DNA of 64,000 nt, taken from contig RPFO01000231.1 in NCBI GenBank assembly GCA_009746045.1, positions 65,001 through 129,000 of the forward strand. The letters run 5' to 3'. The position numbers and the translations under genes are program-made. Below are positions 55,301 to 64,000 of the stretch, piece by piece. The DNA comes from Mesostigma viride (lineage: Eukaryota; Streptophyta; Mesostigmatophyceae; Mesostigmatales; Mesostigmataceae). A model generated the notes under the pieces. That model had not been told where the DNA came from and searched no databases. It saw only the letters and a program-made list of their open reading frames with translations. Numbering within the stretch: the stretch's first letter is position 1; each line of letters starts with the position of its first letter.

Positions 55301-57779
55301 CGCTCCCATCTCGCATGCCTCCCGCGCTACGCTCCCATCTCGCATGCCTCCTGCGCCATGCTCCCATCTGGCTTATGCCGACTGCGCCATGCTCCCAGGA
55401 CCGAGCTATTCCTGTGACTCTCCCCTTTGCACTGCTTGTCGCCCATTGTGCTTCCTTTGGCCTTTTCATTACCAATCAATGTGCTCCAAAATTTTTTTTT
55501 TTTTTTTCTTATGTATCTATGGGGTCGATTGTAGTGCCACAGTGTACTTCTTTGTTTTTAAAAAAATCTCGGTGGGGCTGTTTTAAAAACTTATTTTTTG
55601 CCTTGTATCCTAATCCCTCGTTGTGTTTCCTTGTGTGGTACCGTAGAGTATACTGCCATACTCCTGTAACCAATACTCTCTATAGTAATCTATTATCGTC
55701 TATTACTAATCTACTATCGTCGATTACTCTCTATAGTAATCTATTATCGTCTATCATTTTCTATCATAATTTCTATCACCATCCATCACGGTCGACCACC
55801 AATCATCATCCTGGTCTTCTTCTTCCTCCTATCTATACTGGCGCCTCTCAGCTGTCTCCATCAAAACGTCTTCGAGCTGCCATCCTGTGTTACCATGTAT
55901 TATTATTATTATTATTATTATCATTATCACTATCTTATTGCCATACCCCGTTACCCCCAGCACATATCTCCATCGACGTCGTCGAGCTGCTTAGCGAGCT
56001 GACGGACGGCGATGTGGTCACCGACAGCGACCAAGAGGCGCTCGAGTTGGCCAACGCGCTGGTGGATGTGAACGTGCTCGAGTCGCTGGTGCAGGTGGGG
56101 GTGCCACCTGTCATCGTCAACAGGCAGTACATTGCATGTATGCTGTGCGCTGGTAGTAGTATGGCGTGTGTTTGTGCTCGAGTCGCTGGTGCAGGTGGGG
56201 GCATGCCGCGTGCTTGTGCGTGTACTTACGTACAAGAGGGCACATGGATATCATAATACCTGGCATACTTACGTACTAGAGGGCACACGGATATCATAAT
56301 ACCTGGCATACTTGCGTACTAGAGGGCACATGGATATCATAATACCTGGCATACTTACGTACTAGAGGGCACACGGATATCATAATACCTGGCATACTTG
56401 CGTACTAGAGGGCACATGGATATCATAATACCTGGCATACTTACGTACTAGAGGGCACATGGATATCATAATACCTGGCATACTTACGTACTACAGTAGA
56501 GTGACCTAGTTCCTCGGTGGGGACCAGGACGTGTGGTTGTTTGGTTTACTTACTTGGTATAGTAGAATGGTCCAGTTCTTTTGCCAGTACCAGGAGCCGT
56601 GGGTGGTTGTAGGTGCACTCGGCGGCGTGTTCGTGCTCGAGTCGCTGGTGCAGGTTGGGGTGCCACCTATCCTCATCAACAGGCAGTACACAATATGTGT
56701 ACTGAAACATAGTACTGTAAATAATAATATAATGAAAACAATATAATGCTGTCTCATAATAGTTATGTGTATACTGTGCACTGGTAGTGCACTCTACCAC
56801 TACATATTTCATGAGCAAACGAATGCCGCTCTGTTATGTGCCAGCATTATCTACTGTATGGGGTAATGTTGTTCAAAGGTCCGCAAAGCTTGCTATCGCG
56901 CTGATGGGCTTGGATATACCAGAGTCATGGGGGGTCCTGGAGGGGCAGCTTTTTCTATGGTAGCGGTTTTTCGAATGCATGCACTAGTAGTATATGGTAG
57001 GGAAAACGGTTTAAGTGTCGAAGTATTAGGGGTTGTCTATGCTGTAGAGTAGGGGTTGTCTATTCGTAGTATTTGTGTGTTAGGAGCTTGAAGGCCATTA
57101 GCCGAGCCTATTTCGCGAAGGTGCTCGAGACATTGGTGGAGATTAGGACACCGCTCTTGATGGGAGTGTAGAGCGGCAGCTTCGCAGTGACTTCAACTTG
57201 TTAGTGTAACTAATGTGACCATGACTGTCGGTGTGCTTTTATTCCAGATGTGTGCGGATATCCCACATGTGCATGCGCAGACTGCACTAAGGAATACTAA
57301 CACAAGACCACATTGATTAAGCACCAACGGTAACTGCAAGAAAAAAAACTGCAAGCAAAATGCCCCCAAATCTCTGTGCAATTTAGAATGCGGGCATGTC
57401 TGTCCTCCCGCCTAGTGCCTGCAATACCTGTCGCGCCTGGATCCCTGGATGCACCGCTTGCGTGCTGGTTGCCTCGATTGCTGGCACCTGTACGTCACAG
57501 AACCAGCTGGGCCTATAGTAGCGCTTGTTCACGTTCCCTTCATTAGAATAGAATATAGCTGATAACGTTTGTCTCCTATCGCAACGCTTGACCAGGTTTC
57601 GTCTTTATCTCTGGCACCTGTACGTACACAGGACCTGCGCCGTCTGGCCTTGAAGTAACGCCTGTTTGCGTGTTGACTTGATTGCTGGCATCTGTGCACA
57701 TACACAGAACCTGCACCGCCTGGAGGAGACCATACCGGATGAGGCGCAGTGCGTGCACAACACGCTGGGGACGATTGAG
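49343..57779 (+). CDS. CTNNBL1: CTNNBL1 (beta-catenin-like protein 1), 5' seven exons; gene continues past the window
   Basis: CTNNBL1 is a nuclear armadillo-fold protein of the Prp19/CDC5L spliceosomal complex. Exons: 49,343-49,582; 49,856-49,912; 51,499-51,548; 52,924-52,990; 54,135-54,207; 55,964-56,094; 57,708-57,779, giving 230 codons with consistent phases. The first 80 residues hold a basic motif (LKRRKVAS, likely nuclear signal) and an Ala/Glu-rich linker. Family blocks follow: LRALKKLVLTFERK, IKYADQPEKFMDSEIELDEE, YPDFVRLGSIQSLVGLLGHE, NTDISIDVVELLSELTD, ANALVDVNVLESLVQ and NLHRLEETIPDEAQCVHNTL, in the same order as the animal protein. Introns 1-4 and 6 are GT-AG; intron 5 is AT-AC. 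The remaining half of the protein is not found before the octamer satellite, so it lies to the right. Confidence 0.93.
50670..51440 (+). repeat. partial copies of exon 3's 5' edge plus acceptor in CTNNBL1 intron 2
   Basis: The exon 3 start (CAG|CTGCGAGACAACCTGGCTGC) is echoed upstream near 50,778 (CAACAGCTGCGTGACATAAC), 51,119 (CAACAGCTGCGTGACCACCC), 51,286 (CTGCGCGACCCCCTGGCCGC), 51,317 (CTGCACGACCAGCGGGCCGC) and 51,408 (CTGCGCAACCACCTGGCTGC). Two of them keep CAG directly before the copy, which could act as decoy acceptors. Confidence 0.75.
51600..51660 (+). repeat. copy of exon 3's 3' edge plus donor in CTNNBL1 intron 3
   Basis: TATGCCGACCAGCCCGAGGA followed by GTGAGG near 51,620-51,645 copies the exon 3 end (TACGCCGACCAGCCCGAGAA followed by GTGAGT). 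A weaker echo (CCCCGACAGGCCTGATATGT with GAGTGACAGG) lies at about 52,168-52,195. Confidence 0.8.
51868..52150. repeat. 68-bp minisatellite in CTNNBL1 intron 3
   Basis: About four copies of a 68-bp unit containing TAGCCCTGTAGGTGGCAG and CTACTGTACATTAATGG, with starts at 51,881, 51,949, 52,017 and 52,085. Confidence 0.9.
52405..52510. repeat. TATCTGCCTTTGC short tandem repeat in CTNNBL1 intron 3
   Basis: About seven imperfect 13-bp units of TATCTGCCTTTGC. They are intronic. Confidence 0.8.
53070..53125 (+). repeat. copy of exon 4's 3' edge plus donor in CTNNBL1 intron 4
   Basis: GTGAAGAAGCTCAACGTGCT and GGCAACCGCACCG followed by GTGTGG repeat the last 11 codons of exon 4 (VKKLNALATAP) with one residue change and a donor-like GT. 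The copy starts about 90 bp after the real donor. Confidence 0.85.
53183..54028. repeat. 48-bp minisatellite in CTNNBL1 intron 4
   Basis: About 17.5 copies of a unit containing GATCAGTTTGTGCTATCGAT and GCTTAGATAGAGGCCGTG. The 48-bp length (16 codons) keeps long frames open on both strands, so frames of 261-272 codons here are artefacts. Variant positions (TTGG, TTTG or TTCG; TTAG or TTCA; GAGG or GAGC) change between blocks. Confidence 0.95.
54208..55963 (+). other. AT-AC (U12-type) intron 5 of CTNNBL1, with two echo copies of the donor
   Basis: Exon 5 ends AATACTG and the intron starts ATATCCTCTC; the intron ends CCCCCAGCAC before AT ATC TCC. Only this junction restores NTDISIDVVELL, the family sequence, and no GT lies close to the boundary. 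ATATCC is the core of the U12 donor. The exon end plus donor is copied at 54,294 (ATATCCCTTT) and 54,422 (ATATCCTTTT, a full consensus match). The branch site is weak (candidate TATCTTATTG about 25 nt upstream of the AC). Confidence 0.8.
55150..55400. repeat. 29-bp repeat in the AT-AC intron
   Basis: About eight units of ATGCTCCCATCTCGCATGCC with TCCCGCGCT, mixed with a CTCTTTTCCC variant. A 44-bp direct repeat (TTATGTGCCCATCTCTG...) stands just before it at 55,040-55,135. Confidence 0.85.
56095..56780 (+). repeat. copies of exon 6's 3' edge plus donor, and a 43-bp minisatellite, in CTNNBL1 intron 6
   Basis: The exon 6 end (GTGCTCGAGTCGCTGGTGCA, then G|GTGGGG) recurs at about 56,175 and 56,632, with the following intron sequence (GTGCCACCTRTC, CAACAGGCAGTACA) also copied in the second. 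Between them, 56,223-56,495 holds about six 43-bp units containing TACGTACTAGAGGGCACA and GATATCATAATACCTGG. Confidence 0.9.
57420..57665 (+). repeat. partial copies of exon 7's 5' edge plus acceptor in CTNNBL1 intron 6
   Basis: The real edge reads TGCACATACACAG|AACCTGCACCGCCTGG. Echoes are GTACGTCACAG|AACCAGCTGGGCC near 57,490-57,515 and GTACGTACACAG|GACCTGCGCCGTCTGG near 57,620-57,650. Both are preceded by the same CTGGCACCTGT lead-in. Confidence 0.85.
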
Positions 57780-58215
57780 GTGAGGCGGTTATAGTGGCAT
57801 AGTATCTACTCGTATGTTTCATAGCAGTGAAGTATTCTTATAGTAGTAGCAGAGGCATGCAGCGCGTGCACAACACGCTGGGGACGATTGAGGTGAGGCG
57901 GTTATAGTGGCATAGTATCTACTCGTATGTTTCATAGCAGTGAAGTATTCTTATAGTAGTAGCAGAGGCATGCAGCGCGAGCACAACACGCTGGGGACGA
58001 TTGAGGTGAGGCGGTTATAGTGGCATAGTATCTACTCGTATGTTTCATAGCAGTGAAGTATTCTTATAGTACTAGCAGAGGCATGCAGCGCGTGCACAAC
58101 ACGCTGGGGACAATGGAGGTGCGGATGCAATCACAAGATATCTACTGTTTTATTGCTGATGGTCTCTCTTAGCATGCAGCACGCAGTGCATGCAGAGCAA
58201 GCCTGGGACAGTATG
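57780..58215 (+). repeat. 113-bp tandem copies of exon 7's 3' half plus donor in CTNNBL1 intron 7
   Basis: GCGTGCACAACACGCTGGGG, ACGATTGAG and the donor GTGAGG recur at 113-bp spacing (57,751 real; 57,864, 57,977 and 58,090 copies). The intervening intron sequence is copied too. Two copies keep an intact donor; the last has GTGCGG. A fifth, decayed echo follows near 58,170-58,215. Confidence 0.95.
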
Positions 58216-58274
58216 GGTGAGGCTGTTTGCAGTATCAACGAGACAACCAGCGCTGGCCAAATTATGTTAAGGAT

Positions 58275-58510
58275 ACTTGAGTAGTTGTATAGTGGGTAGT
58301 TGTATAGTTGGTAGTCTTACTGTGGGTAGTTTTATAGTTGGTAGTTTTACAGTTGGTAGTTTTTATAGTTGGTAGTTTATAGTTGGTAGTTTTGTTTTGT
58401 TGTGCCAGCATAGGGCACTTTTGTTGTTGTGGTGCAAGCACGGGGCACTTTTGTTGTGGTGGTGCAAGCATAGGGCACTTTTATTGTTGTTGTGCTACCA
58501 TAGGGCACAC
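58275..58510. repeat. short tandem repeats in CTNNBL1 intron 7
   Basis: First come TAGTTGGTAGTTTT-type units (58,275-58,395), then about four units of 30-33 bp containing GGGCACTTTTGTTGTTGTGG and GCAAGCA (58,405-58,510). Confidence 0.85.
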
Positions 58511-58977
58511 AATACATGAAGAATATGCGGGGGGGTTGAATAGAAAGAAGCAAAGCTTCCTTGGCCTGTCATTACGGCGGCGCACGTTGGTTTTGTGCCT
58601 AAACGCAACCCGCACATGGGAATGATGGTTCTCAAAAGCATGCAATTATTTCGTCTTAGTAGCATGCGCCATACCAGTACTTCTGGTGGGTATGGAGTAC
58701 CACTGCTTACCGGGCTCGCCCCTACAGAAAATGCCCCATTTCCCCCTCGTTGCTCCGAGGTAGTGGTTACCTTGCTGCGTGGTCGGTTTTGTTATGGCTT
58801 TCTGCGTGGTTTCCTTTTTCAAATTTTCTTTAGCACGGCTGACGGAGCCGACCGGCTGTTGATGCTAGGATTCCTCTGGCCCGCCCACTACATTGGCTTT
58901 TGCTGCCTCGCGTCGACGGCTACGCCACGAAGGCACCCACCTTGGTTTCCGTAATCGCTGAAACCTGAACAAGTGGT

Positions 58978-59225
58978 ACCCACCCACCAACCAACCCACC
59001 CACCCACCCACCCGCCCACCCACCCACCCACCCACCCACCCACCCACTAACCCACCCACCCACCCACCCACCCACCCACCCACCCACCCACCCACCCACC
59101 CACCCACCCACCCACCCACCCACCCACCCACCCACCCACCCACCCACCCACCCACCCACCCACCCACCCACCCACCCACCCACCCACCCACCCACCCGCC
59201 CGCCCACCCGCCCGCCCGCCCGCCC
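58978..59225. repeat. (CCCA)n microsatellite
   Basis: About 245 bp of almost pure CCCA, with CCAA and CCCG variants at the edges. Any Gly/Trp/Val frame across it is an artefact. Confidence 0.98.
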
Positions 59226-59557
59226 TGAGGTGGTGTTTAGACCACCCCTCAACTGAGGTGAAATGTGCCACCATAAGCCGTGGGGTTAGAAACTTTAGCG
59301 TGCTCAGGCTGGCAGCTGCCAGCGGCGAACACAAAAGGCCAACACCACCTTGGCCTGGCGTACCACTGCCAGCGAAGTAAAAACGCCAACATCCTGCCAG
59401 GCGATCAGTGCGCACCGTGCCAGATGGCACCGTGCGACGATGCTCCTGCACGCCTAGAATAGACACACGGTATGCCATGCAAAAGGCAACAAGCTCCTCT
59501 ACCCGGTAGCTATGGTGGCCATCTGCTAGCAATGTGCGTACGTTAAAAGTTACAAGG
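59226..59557 (-). mobile_element. LINE endonuclease fragment between C-rich microsatellites
   Basis: The minus strand encodes the start of an APE-type LINE endonuclease: LVTFNVRTLLADGHHSYRVE, VSILGVQEHRR (catalytic Glu in QEHR) and GGVGLLCSPLAAASLSTLKF. The rest of the domain is missing. It could belong to the family at 35,737-39,336, whose 5' half is not in the window. It is flanked by (CCCA)n on the left and (GCCC)n on the right. Confidence 0.8.
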
Positions 59558-59633
59558 GCCCGCCCGCCCGCCCGCCCGCCCGCCTGCCCGCCCGCCCGCC
59601 CGCCCGCCCGCCCGCCCTCCCACCCACCCACTA
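59557..59633. repeat. (GCCC)n microsatellite
   Basis: About 75 bp of CCCG units ending in CCACCCACCCAC. It is the right neighbour of the LINE endonuclease fragment. Confidence 0.95.
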
Positions 59634-59955
59634 ACTAGATAGCTGCGTGTTCGCTCATGACCGGCAACCCGAGGCAATTGTCTTCTTGCCGCCTTGTTTC
59701 CTTGGTGACTGCCCCCTGGTTGCCACATTGCATGCTTGCGCCGGTCAAGTGCGTGCGAGCGAGCGGGCCTGATCTGATAAGCTTTCTCTGCCCCTTTCGA
59801 AAGTAGGAAAGTGACAGTGTGCTTTCAAGGGGCCAAGAAAGCAACAAGTGCCCCTTCTGACAGTGTGATATAATGGCTTCCTCGGCCCCTTGTGACATCG
59901 GTGCATTGTCTGTACGTTGCGTGCGACAGAATGTGATCCAACTCAGATGTTGCCT

Positions 59956-62900
59956 CATCCCCTTGCTCCCTTGCTCCCTCGTTCCCTTGTTCCCTTGTTC
60001 TCTTGTTCTCTTGTTCTCTTGTTCTCTTGTTCTCTTGTTCTCTTGTTCTCTTGTTCCCTTGTTCTCTTGTTCTCTTGTTCCCTTGTTCTCTTGTTCTCTC
60101 GTTCCCTTGTTCTCTTGTTCCCTTGTTCTCTTGTTCTCGTGTTCTCTTGTTCTCTTGTTCTCTTGTTCTCTTGTTCTCTTGTTCTCTTGTTCTCTTGTTC
60201 TCGTGTTCTCTTGTTCTCTTGTTCTCTTGTTCTCTTGTTCTCTTGTTCTCTTGTTCTCTTGTTCCCTTGTTCTCTTGTTCCCTTGTTCTCTTGTTCTCTT
60301 GTTCTCGTGTTCTCGTGTTCTCTTGTTCTCGTGTTCTCTTGTTCCCTTGTTCTCTTGTTCTCGTGTTCTCTTGTTCTCTTGTTCTCTTGTTCCCTTGTTC
60401 TCTTGTTCTCGTGTTCTCTTGTTCTCTTGTTCTCTTGTTCTCTTGTTCCCTTGTTCCCTTGTTCTCTTGTTCTCTTGTTCTCTTGTTCTCTTGTTCTCTT
60501 GTTCTCGTGTTCCCTTGTTCTCGTGTTCCCTTGTTCTCTTGTTCTCTTGTTCTCGTGTTCTCTTGTTCTCTTGTTCTCTTGTTCCCTTGTTCTCTTGTTC
60601 TCGTGTTCTCTCGTTCTCTTGTTCTCTTGTTCTCTTGTTCTCGTGTTCTCTTGTTCTCTTGTTCTCTTGTTCTCGTGTTCTCTTGTTCTCTTGTTCTCTT
60701 GTTCCCTTGTTCTCTTGTTCTCGTGTTCTCTTGTTCTCTTGTTCTCTTGTTCTCTTGTTCTCGTGTTCTCTTGTTCTCTTGTTCTCTTGTTCCCTTGTTC
60801 TCTTGTTCTCGTGTTCTCTCGTTCTCTTGTTCTCTTGTTCTCTTGTTCTCGTGTTCTCTTGTTCTCTTGTTCTCTTGTTCTCGTGTTCTCTTGTTCTCTT
60901 GTTCTCTTGTTCCCTTGTTCTCTTGTTCTCGTGTTCTCTTGTTCTCTTGTTCTCTTGTTCTCTTGTTCTCGTGTTCTCTTGTTCCCTTGTTCCCTTGTTC
61001 TCTTGTTCTCTTGTTCTCGTGTTCTCTTGTTCCCTTGTTCTCTTGTTCTCGTGTTCTCTTGTTCTCTTGTTCTCTTGTTCCCTTGTTCTCTTGTTCTCTT
61101 GTTCTCTTGTTCTCTTGTTCCCTTGTTCTCGTGTTCTCTTGTTCTCTTGTTCTCTTGTTCTCTTGTTCTCGTGTTCTCTTGTTCTCGTGTTCCCTTGTTC
61201 CCTTGTTCCCTTGTTCTCTTGTTCCCTTGTTCCCTTGTTCCCTTGTTCTCTTGTTCTCGTGTTCCCTTGTTCTCTTGTTCTCGTGTTCTCTTGTTCTCTT
61301 GTTCTCTTGTTCCCTTGTTCTCTTGTTCTCTTGTTCTCGTGTTCTCTTGTTCTCTTGTTCTCTTGTTCTCTTGTTCTCGTGTTCTCTTGTTCTCTTGTTC
61401 TCGTGTTCCCTTGTTCCCTTGTTCTCGTGTTCCCTTGTTCCCTTGTTCCCTTGTTCCCTTGTTCCCTTGTTCTCTTGTTCTCTTGTTCCCTTGTTCTCTT
61501 GTTCCCTTGTTCTCTTGTTCTCTTGTTCCCTTGTTCCCTTGTTCTCGTGTTCTCTTGTTCTCTTGTTCTCTTGTTCTCTTGTTCTCGTGTTCCCTTGTTC
61601 TCTTGTTCCCTTGTTCTCTTGTTCTCTTGTTCTCTTGTTCTCTTGTTCTCTTGTTCCCTTGTTCCCTTGTTCTCTTGTTCCCTTGTTCCCTTGTTCCCTT
61701 GTTCTCTTGTTCTCGTGTTCCCTTGTTCTCTTGTTCCCTTGTTCCCTTGTTCCCTTGTTCTCTTGTTCTCTTGTTCTCTTGTTCTCTTGTTCTCTTGTTC
61801 CCTTGTTCTCGTGTTCTCTTGTTCCCTTGTTCCCTTGTTCTCTTGTTCTCTTGTTCTCGTGTTCTCTTGTTCTCTTGTTCTCGTGTTCTCTTGTTCCCTT
61901 GTTCCCTTGTTCCCTTGTTCTCTTGTTCCCGTGTTCTCGTGTTCTCTTGTTCCCTTGTTCTCTTGTTCTCTTGTTCCCTTGTTCTCTTGTTCTCGTGTTC
62001 CCTTGTTCTCTTGTTCTCTTGTTCCCTTGTTCTCTTGTTCTCTTGTTCTCGTGTTCCCTTGTTCTCTTGTTCTCGTGTTCTCTTGTTCTCTTGTTCTCTT
62101 GTTCTCTTGTTCTCTTGTTCTCTTGTTCTCTTGTTCTCTTGTTCCCTTGTTCTCTTGTTCTCTTGTTCTCTTGTTCTCTTGTTCTCTTGTTCTCTTGTTC
62201 TCTTGTTCTCTTGTTCTCTTGTTCTCTTGTTCTCTTGTTCTCGTGTTCTCTTGTTCTCGTGTTCCCTTGTTCTCTTGTTCTCTTGTTCTCTTGTTCTCTT
62301 GTTCCCTTGTTCTCTTGTTCTCTTGTTCTCGTGTTCCCTTGTTCCCTTGTTCTCTTGTTCTCTTGTTCTCGTGTTCTCTTGTTCTCTTGTTCTCTTGTTC
62401 CCTTGTTCTCTTGTTCCCTTGTTCTCTTGTTCTCTTGTTCTCTTGTTCCCTTGTTCTCTTGTTCCCTTGTTCCCTTGTTCTCTTGTTCCCTTGTTCCCTT
62501 GTTCCCTTGTTCTCTTGTTCCCTTGTTCCCTTGTTCCCTTGTTCTCTTGTTCTCTTGTTCTCTTGTTCTCTTGTTCTCTTGTTCTCTTGTTCTCTTGTTC
62601 TCTTGTTCTCTTGTTCCCTTGTTCTCTTGTTCTCTTGTTCTCTTGTTCCCTTGTTCTCTTGTTCTCGTGTTCTCTTGTTCTCTTGTTCTCTTGTTCTCTT
62701 GTTCTCGTGTTCTCGTGTTCTCTTGTTCTCGTGTTCCCTTGTTCTCGTGTTCTCTTGTTCCCTTGTTCTCTTGTTCTCTTGTTCTCTTGTTCTCTTGTTC
62801 TCGTGTTCTCTTGTTCTCTTGTTCTCTTGTTCTCTTGTTCCCTTGTTCCCTTGTTCTCGTGTTCTCTTGTTCCCTTGTTCTCGTGTTCTCTTGTTCTCTT

Positions 62901-64000
62901 GTTCCCTTGTTCTCGTGTTCTCGTGTTCCCTTGTTCTCTTGTTCTCGTGTTCTCTTGTTCTCTTGTTCTCTTGTTCCCTTGTTCCCTTGTTCCCTTGTTC
63001 TCTTGTTCTCTTGTTCTCTTGTTCTCTTGTTCTCTTGTTCTCGTGTTCCCTTGTTCTCTTGTTCTCGTGTTCTCTTGTTCTCTTGTTCTCTTGTTCTCTT
63101 GTTCTCTTGTTCTCTTGTTCTCTTGTTCTCTTGTTCCCTTGTTCTCTTGTTCTCTTGTTCTCTTGTTCTCTTGTTCTCTTGTTCTCTTGTTCTCTTGTTC
63201 TCTTGTTCTCTTGTTCTCTTGTTCTCTTGTTCTCGTGTTCTCTTGTTCTCGTGTTCTCTTGTTCCCTTGTTCCCTTGTTCCCTTGTTCTCTTGTTCTCTT
63301 GTTCTCTTGTTCTCTTGTTCTCTTGTTCTCTTGTTCTCGTGTTCTCTTGTTCTCTTGTTCTCTTGTTCCCTTGTTCTCTTGTTCTCTTGTTCTCTTGTTC
63401 TCTTGTTCCCTTGTTCTCTTGTTCTCTTGTTCTCTTGTTCTCTTGTTCTCGTGTTCTCTTGTTCTCTTGTTCTCTTGTTCTCTTGTTCTCTTGTTCTCTT
63501 GTTCTCTTGTTCTCGTGTTCTCGTGTTCTCTTGTTCTCGTGTTCCCTTGTTCTCGTGTTCTCTTGTTCCCTTGTTCCCTTGTTCTCTTGTTCTCTTGTTC
63601 TCGTGTTCCCTTGTTCCCTTGTTCTCTTGTTCTCTTGTTCTCGTGTTCTCTTGTTCTCTTGTTCTCTTGTTCCCTTGTTCTCTTGTTCCCTTGTTCTCTT
63701 GTTCTCTTGTTCTCTTGTTCCCTTGTTCTCTTGTTCCCTTGTTCCCTTGTTCTCTTGTTCCCTTGTTCCCTTGTTCCCTTGTTCTCTTGTTCCCTTGTTC
63801 CCTTGTTCCCTTGTTCTCTTGTTCTCTTGTTCTCTTGTTCTCTTGTTCTCTTGTTCTCTTGTTCTCTTGTTCTCTTGTTCTCTTGTTCCCTTGTTCTCTT
63901 GTTCTCTTGTTCTCTTGTTCCCTTGTTCTCTTGTTCTCTTGTTCTCTTGTTCTCGTGTTCTCTTGTTCTCTTGTTCTCTTGTTCCCTTGTTCTCTTGTTC
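59956..64000. repeat. octanucleotide satellite (TTGTTCTC)n, over 4 kb, runs off the window
   Basis: An 8-bp unit, TTGTTCTC, with frequent variants TTGTTCCC and GTGTTCTC and rare TCGTTCTC. More than 500 units are visible. Some stretches repeat as higher-order blocks; for example, the rare TCGTTCTC recurs at 60,611 and 60,819, 208 bp (26 units) apart in matching context. It lies in CTNNBL1 intron 7. It is not a known telomere repeat. Confidence 0.98.

Noticed and set aside
55024-56256. 410-codon open frame across CTNNBL1 intron 5 and exon 6
   Set aside because: Most of it translates the 29-bp intronic repeat. Only the part from 55,964 matches CTNNBL1, after an AC acceptor.
58865-59631. Gly/Trp/Val repeat protein
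   Set aside because: Translation of the (CCCA)n and (GCCC)n microsatellites. Only the LINE endonuclease part between them is real.
59956-64000. Telomere or chromosome end
   Set aside because: TTGTTCTC does not match known green-lineage telomere repeats (TTTAGGG types), it shows three mixed variants, and it lies in a gene intron.

Overview
This is nuclear DNA from a eukaryote, most likely an alga or early-branching plant of the green lineage. The evidence is two intron-rich spliceosomal genes, one of them (DNAJC8/SPF31) with wording closest to plant SPF31, embedded in Ty3/gypsy, Ty1/copia and LINE debris, palindromic DNA elements and many minisatellites. Nothing bacterial is seen: there are no operons and no CRISPR.

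Layout. 1-4,789: sparse sequence, a 57-bp minisatellite (2,533-3,984) and a small foldback element. 4,790-27,298: one Ty3/gypsy fossil on the minus strand, split into three pieces (pol 4,790-6,217; protease 20,733-21,249; gag about 26,351-27,298) by a palindromic DNA-element cluster (6,218-20,732) and by copia debris (about 21,250-26,350). The cluster holds element A (3.0 kb, 1.04-kb inverted arms) and element B (11.5 kb, 4.7-kb inverted arms plus an extra 2.1-kb inner copy). They share the same terminal inverted repeat and are joined by a 50-bp hairpin. Element B carries two mutually related proteins that I cannot assign to a known family. 27,299-29,481: two 611-bp direct repeats around about 960 bp. 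29,482-33,490: no recognisable gene. 34,090-40,650: a LINE family with (TTAA)n tails, with nested and tandem 3' ends.

41,133-64,000: the gene-bearing part. DNAJC8/SPF31 (minus, 8 exons, 245 aa, complete) and CTNNBL1 (plus, 7 exons seen, 230 codons, continuing off the right edge) are head to head around a 734-bp shared upstream region. Both products belong to the splicing machinery: DNAJC8 is a J-domain co-chaperone linked to SR-protein kinase and spliceosome work, and CTNNBL1 is an armadillo-fold partner of the Prp19/CDC5L complex. CTNNBL1 intron 5 has AT-AC ends typical of the minor (U12) spliceosome.

The most unusual pattern is in the introns of these two genes. Exon edges together with their splice sites are repeated as decaying tandem copies in the neighbouring intron, and most long introns also carry a private minisatellite. 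The window ends in more than 4 kb of an octanucleotide satellite inside CTNNBL1 intron 7.
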